From Pestalotiopsis fici W106-1 (Eukaryota > Ascomycota > Sordariomycetes > Amphisphaeriales > Sporocadaceae), in the NCBI RefSeq assembly GCF_000516985.1, contig NW_006917091.1, positions 6,297,793-6,361,792 of the forward strand: a stretch of 64,000 bases of DNA. The letters are read 5' to 3'. Below are positions 56,961 to 64,000 of the stretch, one piece after another (the first letter of the stretch is position 1; each line of letters opens with the position of its first letter). The notes beneath the pieces are model-generated. The model ran no database searches, was not told the origin of the DNA, and saw only the letters and a program-made list of their open reading frames with translations. The translations under genes and the position numbers were made by a program.

Positions 56961-58534
56961 ATGTCTTGTGCATCTTCTTTCGCAATGGGCTCGCAGGAGG
57001 ACGTAGCCGAAGCGACGAGCTCCAGACCACAGCCTTCGGAAGGACAGCCGAGACAGAGGCGGCGGCGCTCTTCTTTTATGCCGCGCCGAAAATCCATAGT
57101 TCACCAGATCATGGATGGTGAGGAAGGGCTTCTTCTCAAGGTACAAACCACCGGTATCTCGCAAGGGTCTCTGGATATATCTTCTAACTTGCATAGGTTG
57201 ACCTGTTTCTCTCCGAATTGGAAAAGCGCCTCGAGTACCTCGAGAGCCTCGGTGAAGTCAAATTAGATGCAAGCATATCTAGAGCATACTCAACCCTGCA
57301 AGCAGTCCAGGCAAGATGCTCCCAAGTATCGGAAGAGGTTATAGGGGCTGGACGGCGGAGGTTGCATGTGATGGTGGAGACATTGGATGCCCGATATCAC
57401 GATGCGCTTGCCGCTGCTGAGTCCATGAACGAGAAAGCAAAGGTCGGCATCGAGCTGATGGACGACATGCTTACGGACTACGAAACAAGAGCACTCAAGT
57501 TCCGCGATCAAGGGCTGGCAAATGCTGCCGAAGCTGCTGGCTCTCTCATGGATGAGGGTCGTCGCGTAGTTGACGAGGGTATTGAGCGAGCTCGTGAGGT
57601 CGCCAACGACGGTCTGGAAAAGGCAAAGAGGGCAGCAGAGTCGGTCGAAGAACATGTGCAATATGCCATCACGCGCGCAAGGGAACACGGCCTTTTGAGA
57701 TACGACGAGTTGCCAGTTCCTTGGAGGGTGAACCCACACATTCTCAAGGGCTATCGTTTCAGCGAGACAAAGCTGGGTTGCGTGCGGTCCATGTTCAACT
57801 TTTCCAATGAGACGGTCAACATTTGGACGCATGCCATTGGTCTTCTGCTCGTCCTTTCCTTGGCATTCTACTTCTACCCGATGTCGGCCAACTTCTCGCT
57901 CAGCACAAAGACCGATATCTTCATTGCGGCCGTCTTTCTATTTGCAGCCTGCAAATGTCTGGCCTGCAGCACGATCTGGCACACCATGAACTGTGTTGCC
58001 GACCAGACGCTGCTTGAGCGTTTTGCCTGCGTCGATTACACTGGCATTGCATTATTGATTGCTGCTTCGATCATGACCACCGAGTACACGGCATTCTACT
58101 GCGAGCCCATCAGCTGCTGGACCTATATCACCGCCACTGGACTGCTGGGCATCTTTGGTGTCATCATGCCGTGGCACCCTTACTTCAACCGTGCAGACAA
58201 GGCTTGGCTCCGCGTCGGCTTCTTCGTCGGTCTGGGAGCTACTGGATTCCTTCCCGTCTTTCAGATTGTTTATACCAGGGGCCCTGCTTGGGCTTATGAC
58301 TTCTACATGGGTTCGAATCTAGTCAAGTCCTTGAGCGTCTATGTCATCGGAGCCTGCGTCTATGCCAGCAAAGTCCCAGAGAGATGGTTCCCTGGTTGCT
58401 TCGACTATTTTGGAAACGCTCACAACCTTTGGCATGTTGCTGTCCTGGGAGGCATCCTGTACCACTACGTTGCCATGCAAGAGTTCTTTGCTGGTGCATT
58501 CCGCCGTGCTCAGTACGAGTGTCCATCCATTTGA
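56961..58534 (+). CDS. IZH3: PAQR/ADIPOR (hemolysin III) family membrane protein with helical N-terminus
   Basis: Seven-helix PAQR receptor. The yeast relatives IZH1-4 affect zinc and sterol homeostasis. Exons are 56961-57140 and 57197-58534 (56-nt intron), giving 505 residues. Residues 1-60 are Arg-rich and disordered (RQRRRRSSFMPRRKS). Residues ~62-225 form a continuous amphipathic or coiled-coil stretch (EKRLEYLESLGEVK, EKAKVGIELMDDMLTDYETRA, KAKRAAESVEEHVQYAITRA). The PAQR domain starts near 226: PWRVNPHILKGYRFSETKLG, NFSNETVNIWTHAIG. The metal-binding histidines occur as STIWHTMNC and AHNLWHVAVLGGILYHY. The long N-terminal part and order match the IZH3 subgroup. A later in-frame Met at residue 9 is an alternative start. 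Confidence 0.92.
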
Positions 58535-58848
58535 GCTCAACATTTTGAAGAAATTGGCGTCAACCAAGCGGATGATGGAAAAATCATCGTATCACAATGC
58601 TTTACATACTTGCTTGACCTTTGGGGTCGGCATATCTAGACAGAACCCCTTCGGAGCCGATACACGCAAGGCATGCTTGTATACTTGCAACTCTACGCCA
58701 TACCACGTTGTTGTTGACATGGCGACCTATACTTCACCACCCAGCGACGAGGATACTAGTCAATCCTACTACAGCCATCGACCGTAGTGCAAAGACCCTC
58801 TTCTCAGCTGCGATAGCCACTTGTACGAGCGGCGTGACATTACCAGTG
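58535..58848. other. Convergent spacer with stranded GPI-tail sequence
   Basis: Between IZH3 and the present stop of the cysteine-rich protein gene. On the minus strand, 58848 down to about 58734 still encodes a hydrophobic GPI-type tail in another frame, followed by a stop. Confidence 0.6.
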
Positions 58849-58917
58849 CTATTCGCTGCTTGATTTGCCACCGAGCGGCGTGACATTACCAGTGCTATTC
58901 GCTGCTTGATTTGCCAC
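58826..58917. repeat. 46-bp perfect tandem duplication
   Basis: Two identical 46-bp units, 58826-58871 and 58872-58917, with three further matching bases after the second. 46 is not a multiple of three, so the duplication shifts the minus-strand frame of the cysteine-rich protein gene and creates its present stop at 58849-58851. Confidence 0.95.
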
Positions 58918-59593
58918 CGATGTGGTCCCAAAGCCAGCCACAGTAGATTGTGTTGACACGCAGTCTGTCGTTACAAGTTGGACGAATGGGTCACTGTCGA
59001 CTGGGGGCAGACTTAGGGTAGCTGTCTGCTGGCTAGTGTTGGCAAGCGCCGTGGTCGTACTGGATTGGAAGAGCGTTGCACCAGTGGTTGGTGTTGACAA
59101 TGCAATAGTCATATTGCCTTCGTCGGTACTCATTGCCGTAGCTGAAGCAGCCGCGGCCAACGATGCCGGTAGAGTGAAACCTGCAATGCGGGCACATGTT
59201 GGCAGATCCTCATTCTGCATCATTGTTAGGATCTTGCCAAAGATGCTGGTTCATGGAACAGCCTCACCTCATCGCAGCAATATCCGGCCACGGGAGCACA
59301 ATATGTACCGGCCTCGCAATAGCCCTTGTCTGGACAACACGACTAGGAGACAGTCAGAACGGCCAACAGATAGGCTCGTGGCGGGCTCAACTTACCTGGC
59401 CTGCGCCTGCATTGTAACAAAATGTGCTCTCAGGCCCGCCGCAGCTTTCGAATCTTTGTCCATATGTTTGGTTGCATGTCATCAGTTGCCGGCGAGGCAA
59501 AGATACCGCCGAAATGGGCGCGTAGCTTTCACTCTTGTTCACAGCAAGCACCGTCAGAGCAAAGGTCAACAAGAGGATGGCGGTGCAATGCAT
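58849..59593 (-). CDS. Secreted cysteine-rich protein (CRoW-type), GPI tail lost by frameshift
   Basis: Exons on the minus strand are 59593-59396, 59342-59268 and 59214-58849 (two 53-nt introns), giving 212 residues as the frame stands. A signal peptide is clear (MHCTAILLLTFALTVLA). A cysteine-rich domain with about ten Cys follows (CNQTYGQRFESCGG, FCYNAG, SCCPDKGYCEAGTYC, GYCCDENEDLPTCA). I recall this pattern as a CRoW-type domain in fungal secreted proteins. A Ser/Thr/Ala-rich stalk follows. The frame then enters a 46-bp tandem duplication and ends in GGKSSSE. If only one copy were present, the stalk would continue into a basic stretch and a hydrophobic end (MAVVGLTSILVAGW), which looks like a GPI-anchor signal. 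So the present allele would be secreted rather than anchored. Function unknown. Confidence 0.8.
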
Positions 59594-60660
59594 TGTAAGA
59601 ATTTACTCGGGAGGGATGATTCTGAGAAGTTGAACACGTTCGATACGATGGGGTTCTTTTTTGGATTTGAAAGAGACAAGCGAGTTGATTTCAACGTCAA
59701 GAAAGATAGATAAAAGTGTTCGAATTAGACCGTGTCAAGACCATAGACTAGCGTATGTTTTGATGGTAATAGAGCTGCAAATCTTTATGTATAGGTGTCG
59801 TGTTTCGTGTATACAAGGTGTGAACTCCTTTCTCTTCTGGGAAATCTGGGGGTCTGATATACTACAGTCTTCAGATTAACAGCCCTCGCTAGTCGGCGAC
59901 CTCATATCGAGATTCTCGTGAGCCAAAGGAATTCGAACCGACATAGTTGGATATTTCTCCTCAGCCCTGACGATCACGCTCCAGACGCGCTCGCAGAACG
60001 CGTGCTCGCTTTTCCTCTTGATTACTATGCATCTCTGACGAGCAATTATGTATCCCTCGCATGTTTCGAGGTGCCACCCATCAAGGGATCGGGTCTCTGT
60101 CTCCCTTGTATCGATCGTGGCGTTGGTGGGATCGATTATAGGGAGGACTACAGCCTCCCTTTCGAGGTCACATTTTCTGGAGCAGAGCAGGGCGGAAGTG
60201 GTAAACGAGAAACGGAAACGAGTCACTGGATATGAAAGGCTGAGCCCATGAATTTTCAATGGTCAGTACTTTAATCATACGTTCCGAAAGGGGGAAAAAC
60301 ACAATAGATGTCTTCCATGCAAACAAAATGCTTATTAGTCCAATGCAGCCAGCGAGTTATTGCAACGCCAATGCTATTTGCCAGTCATATCCCTGATCCA
60401 TGCTTTCATTACCATCCCGTCCTTTCCGTGCGTGTCCGTCCTCCTTCATTAAGTCATAACTTTAGGCCCATTTCATTCCGTCTGGTTTCGGAATGGAGCC
60501 TTCTCATGCCCTATATCATAAATTCATACTGTGCCGGGAGTTGCAAAATCAACTCAATCTCATGACATAGCTTTCTGTTGTTCTGGTTGTCCTGTTTTCT
60601 CATCGGGTCGCTTCCCAGAAAAGTAAAAGGCCGGATTTTTGCTGCTGCGCTTGCACATGA
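59594..60660. other. Intergenic region with overlapping opposite frames
   Basis: 1.07 kb between the cysteine-rich protein start and the BUB2 3' end. A 127-codon minus frame (59876-60259) and a 105-codon plus frame (59918-60235) overlap; neither has a recognisable motif. I call no gene. Confidence 0.45.
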
Positions 60661-62189
60661 TCACTGTGCATGTTTCACAATCTCGTCATAAACGTCGTCT
60701 GGAAGGCGGTTGACAAGAGCAAGAGCAGTTTTCTTGATGTCTTCAGCCACCAGAGCCGGAAACGATCGCAGCAATTTGTTTGGGCTGGTGTCACAGTCAG
60801 TGTCTCCTCAAACAAGTTTCCTGGCAAGCGATACTTACTTTGACGAGTTGAGCAGATCATGGCGCATCATGACCAGCTGCGCAACAATGCACACAATGTT
60901 GAGGTGCGGCCCGTAAGCGAATAGAAAATCCCATAGTCGCAAGACCTCTGGTAAAGGCGGCGTACAAGCGCAAAGAGTCAAGACCGAAGGAAAAGCGTAA
61001 ATCTTGGCGGATAGGCCCTTGTTGACCAAGTGTAAGTGAAGTCTCACGTCGACAATGGCGAGCACCTTGTCCACTAGTTCCAACCCGTGGTGAACGCCAG
61101 TCATGGCTCCCCGAATATAGCCCGGTACCTCCTTGGTCAACAGACGATAAAATGCACTGAAAGCTTCTACTTCGCTGCGAGCGGCATACAAGAATGGCGC
61201 CGCCAGCACGTTCATGCCCTGTACATATGTGCCTGACTCTACGGCATTCACCTCGGAGTCCCCTTCGGTTGTCAAAGTCAGAGCCCGAGCTCTATTCTTT
61301 GCAGCCGGAGAAGACGTCGCCGTATGAGACGTCGAAGGTCTTGATCCACTGCTATCTGTGCACGGCAGGGACTGTCGCCCACTGCGAGGACGTCTCACCT
61401 CTTTCACATCATGTAGTTTCCAGGCGACAGCATTAAGTAGGCGGATCAGACTTGCCTCACTCACACGGCGGCGGAATAGAGGATCTGTCGTCAGTGTCCG
61501 AAAGGTATCGTTTCGGATCTTTGCGTAGGCGGGCGAGGCGCCTCGGTGGACAAGGGCGAGATACATGTCGGTCTCGACAACGGGGGCGTTGAGGAAGATG
61601 AGCCAGACGTATATGCGAACCGACGACTGTAGCGGTCGTGTTAGCCGAGCTCAATATATGGGATTGAAAGTGGGTTTGCGCTCTCTCAACTCACCATGCC
61701 ATCGTTGTCACTCTTAATGCCTTGATCCAACACTTTGAGTCTGGCGCTCTCCAGTGCGGAGGCAACGTCGCTATCGGGTGGACCGTCACGGAGAAGGCGC
61801 TCCAGCGACACAGCGTCGGCAGCAGCAGAGGTCTTACTCATTGCGAACCGCTGCCGGACGGCCATGGCGCCAGCATTGAGCAGGCTCGCCGGTGAGGTCA
61901 GATCGCTGTTGGAGCGATGCCTCCCGGGCGAGCGGTTGCTAACGACCCGCCTCGTAGGGCTGGCATCGCGGTTCTGTAGCTCTTTAAACCTCTGCAGGCT
62001 GATCAGACTCGCGGAGGACGTGCTGGAGGATAGGCTCGAGGACAATCGCGCAGCAGCACCTAAATTGTGCGCCGACTGAAGTTTCCGCAGTTGGCGATGA
62101 GTGCGTGGCGATGGCGGAGGGTGTAGTTCGGTTGCGAGACTCGGCGCAAAAGCCGGCGGGAGCGACTCTCTGGTCGGGCTCGACATCAT
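60661..62189 (-). CDS. BUB2: Bub2/Cdc16-type TBC GTPase-activating protein (mitotic exit checkpoint)
   Basis: GAP subunit, paired with Bfa1/Byr4, that keeps the Tem1/Spg1 GTPase off at the spindle pole and so restrains mitotic exit or septation. Exons on the minus strand are 62189-61695, 61626-60839 and 60784-60661, giving 468 residues. The N-terminal ~150 residues are Ser/Arg-rich and disordered, an extension relative to yeast Bub2. The TBC domain starts after SSVRIYVWLIFLNAP. The arginine-finger motif IRNDTFR lies near residue 200 and the glutamine-finger TYVQGMN near 297, so both catalytic fingers are present. Then come FLYAARSEVEAFSAFYRLL, IYAFPSVLTLCACTPPLPEV and LRLWDFLFAYGPHLN. The final splice gives NPNKLLRSFPALV, a typical Bub2 end. 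Two ATGs open the frame (62189, 62186). Confidence 0.93.
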
Positions 62190-64000
62190 GGGGCGCTTCG
62201 CAGGTTGGACATTCGATTATCGTGCAATTGAGCTCGGTACACCCGGCACAAGATCGACCAAAAAAGAGGATATCACAGCCCGGCGGAAGCGGTATGCTGC
62301 TTCCTTGATTTACTGATTGCCGCACGTTGGAGTGAATGCGTGTATAATTACGAGGTTGGTCATGACACGCCCGGGCCCCCAAAACTGTCAGTCATTTTTT
62401 CCCCAAACCGCGTCGCAGAGACGTTGGGGGCAAGTCCCCGCACTGCACGCAAGTTGCAAGTCGCACAGTAGTGAGGGGCGACGTGAAGAGAGAAAAAGGG
62501 AAACTACAATTATTACCGTACATGGTGATAGGCATAGGTATTTGGTAATATTCTATAATACCACATTCATGTTTCACAAAGATGGATAGATACGTAGTAG
62601 TAAGAACACAGTATTGAACTTGTTGAATTTCTGTTCCGAGCCCAGACTTTTAAGAAATATTCTTGACGTAAAGGCTACGCACATTGAGCCTAGACATGCA
62701 AATCACGACCCCTTTACCTAAACAGACTCCGCTGAGGAGTGCGACAATTATTTTCAAGGAAAGTTCGGATTTCCGATCAACACTTAATTCTTTTTTTACA
62801 GTCCACACTCCATATATCGGCAGTCAACGACGGCAGATTTTTCTTTACGCAATTGTAACTGTTGCTGGCGTTTGCAGGGTTCCCAGGTGCTGTAGTATTC
62901 ACCTGCATATGCTCTGTTTTATTTTGACTCGAGTCTCAGTTGAGGAGGCTAGAAGTGTGCATATGGTGCTGTCTTGAACTTTGTACGCGCTCTTCGCGCG
63001 ATTCATTAACTAAAGAGTATGCTGCTTATTGTGGAGAGAGAGGGAGAGAGGGAGATAGTAAGATTGGTGTACAGTCAGGGTAATAGTAGAAAAAGTCGAA
63101 GGCATCTGTAGAGAACGTTAGGTATCAAGTTGTTGGCCAAGCTTGACGATGCATGTAGAGGCGCACATTGAGGTCATGAGGCTCCACGGTCCGTCTAGTC
63201 GTCGGTATAGGCGGCAGATGCCAATTTCGAGCACAAGAGCCGAACCGTGTGATGGCCAATCAGCAAGAGCTTCTCAGTTGAGAATACCCCAACTCATCGG
63301 CTCTTCGCAACTGAAGTCTGACCAATGAGCAAGAGCTTCTCGAATCGAGATTCTTTTACTCTATTAGCTCGGAATGAGTGAAACGATATTATCGTCGCCC
63401 AATCAGCAAGAGCTTCTCACTTTTAGCGTTTGAGCTGTGCTCAGTTATTCATCATACATGAAATAGGAAAATCGGCACACACAGGCAAACCCGTCTATTC
63501 TTACGCCACATAATTCAGCTTGATCACTATTGCGAAATTTTTTCTTCTTCAGCCCTCAAAATCCTAACGCGTGATGACCTCAGTACTCGTGCCTACAGGG
63601 AATGGTCAAGATGGCCTCATCACGTAAGGAAGTGGTGGGATTGCATCTGACATGCCATTGGGCGAGCTATACCGAGCATGATCAAAATCATCATGGCTTG
63701 AATGTGTGAAATGGGTGATGTGTATAGATGCCCAATCTAAGAACTCCAGCTGGAAACATTAGTGAGGTAGCCAGAAGCAGGCGACCAAATAGCTTCGGCT
63801 GTGCTATATCAAAACAGTCTCGCCTGTATGTCGCCATCGCAAGCCAGTCCGTCTAGATCTTGTTTGCGAAACAATCGCGGCTGGAACGTGGGATGAGGCT
63901 TTCCAACTATAATTCTAGTCGCGGGAGAGCCGCGTACAGGCAATACGGCTCCAGATTGCTCTAGCAGGGGGCTAAGAAGCAAATCGTCGTGTCCCCCCCC
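62190..64000. other. Terminal noncoding region
   Basis: 1.8 kb upstream of BUB2. No gene supported. It contains a purine-rich GA tract near 63034-63057 and, at 63235-63418, a cluster of repeated CCAAT elements with inverted repeats described separately. The window ends in a run of eight Cs. Confidence 0.5.
63256..63418 (+). repeat. Three spaced copies of a 20-bp CCAAT element
   Basis: Copies at 63256-63275 and 63399-63418 are identical (CCAATCAGCAAGAGCTTCTC). The copy at 63322-63341 differs at one base (CCAATGAGC...). Start-to-start spacing is 66 and 77 bp. Copy 1 runs into a perfect palindrome TTCTCAGTTGAGAA and copy 2 into TCTCGAATCGAGA. They may be protein-binding sites or remnants of a small repeat. 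Confidence 0.85.

Noticed and set aside
59919..59950. Possible minus-strand tRNA B box (GGTTCGAATTCC)
   Set aside because: The flanking bases do not form a T stem and no acceptor stem or anticodon arm can be drawn.
59876..60259. 127-codon minus frame, with an overlapping 105-codon plus frame
   Set aside because: Two opposing frames over the same bases, neither with recognisable domains or clear start context.
62392..63000. Short frames downstream of 62.3 kb on both strands
   Set aside because: All are under 100 codons with no motif; the region is better read as noncoding.

Overview
The window is nuclear DNA from a filamentous ascomycete. Genes are dense and on both strands. Introns are short (mostly 50-80 nt, GT...AG), coding GC is high, and CT-rich tracts sit just upstream of several starts. 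Product types and exon junctions (TPC1, SWD3, ISC1, IZH3, DJ-1/PfpI, a CRoW-type cysteine-rich secreted protein) look like Sordariomycetes, probably Hypocreales. The order is an inference from protein likeness, not a database result.

Layout. 0-5 kb holds three mitochondrial-protein genes: OCT1 (cut by the window edge), a MICOS MIC26/27-type gene whose frame is broken by one base in a C run, and the thiamine pyrophosphate carrier TPC1. 6-16 kb holds a conserved acidic protein of unknown role, cytosolic tyrosyl-tRNA synthetase, the translesion polymerase REV1, and a divergently placed RED-family splicing protein. 16-22 kb holds a nucleoside hydrolase, an EthD-like dimeric alpha-beta barrel protein, PYM, and QCR9 (65 residues split over five exons). 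22-29 kb is the N-end-rule ubiquitin ligase UBR1. 29-44 kb holds ISC1, SWD3 with an SR-rich N-terminus, an NDR-type AGC kinase, a nucleolar FKBP and a DJ-1/PfpI protein. 44-47 kb is a membrane family-2 glycosyltransferase. 47.1-54.7 kb is a 7.5 kb stretch in which I support no gene. 54.7-62.2 kb holds THOC5, the PAQR protein IZH3, a small secreted cysteine-rich protein whose GPI tail has been thrown out of frame by a 46-bp tandem duplication, and the Bub2/Cdc16-type TBC GAP. The last 1.8 kb is noncoding and has three spaced copies of a 20-bp CCAAT-containing element with nested inverted repeats.

Most genes are unrelated housekeeping functions. Loose themes are mitochondrial biogenesis (OCT1, MIC26/27, TPC1, QCR9) and mRNA processing or export (RED, PYM, THOC5). 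I see no secondary-metabolite cluster, transposon, CRISPR, rRNA or tRNA gene. The best leads are the duplication that removes the GPI signal, the broken MICOS gene, and the CCAAT/inverted-repeat cluster near 63.2-63.4 kb. I did not find a convincing undescribed multi-gene system.
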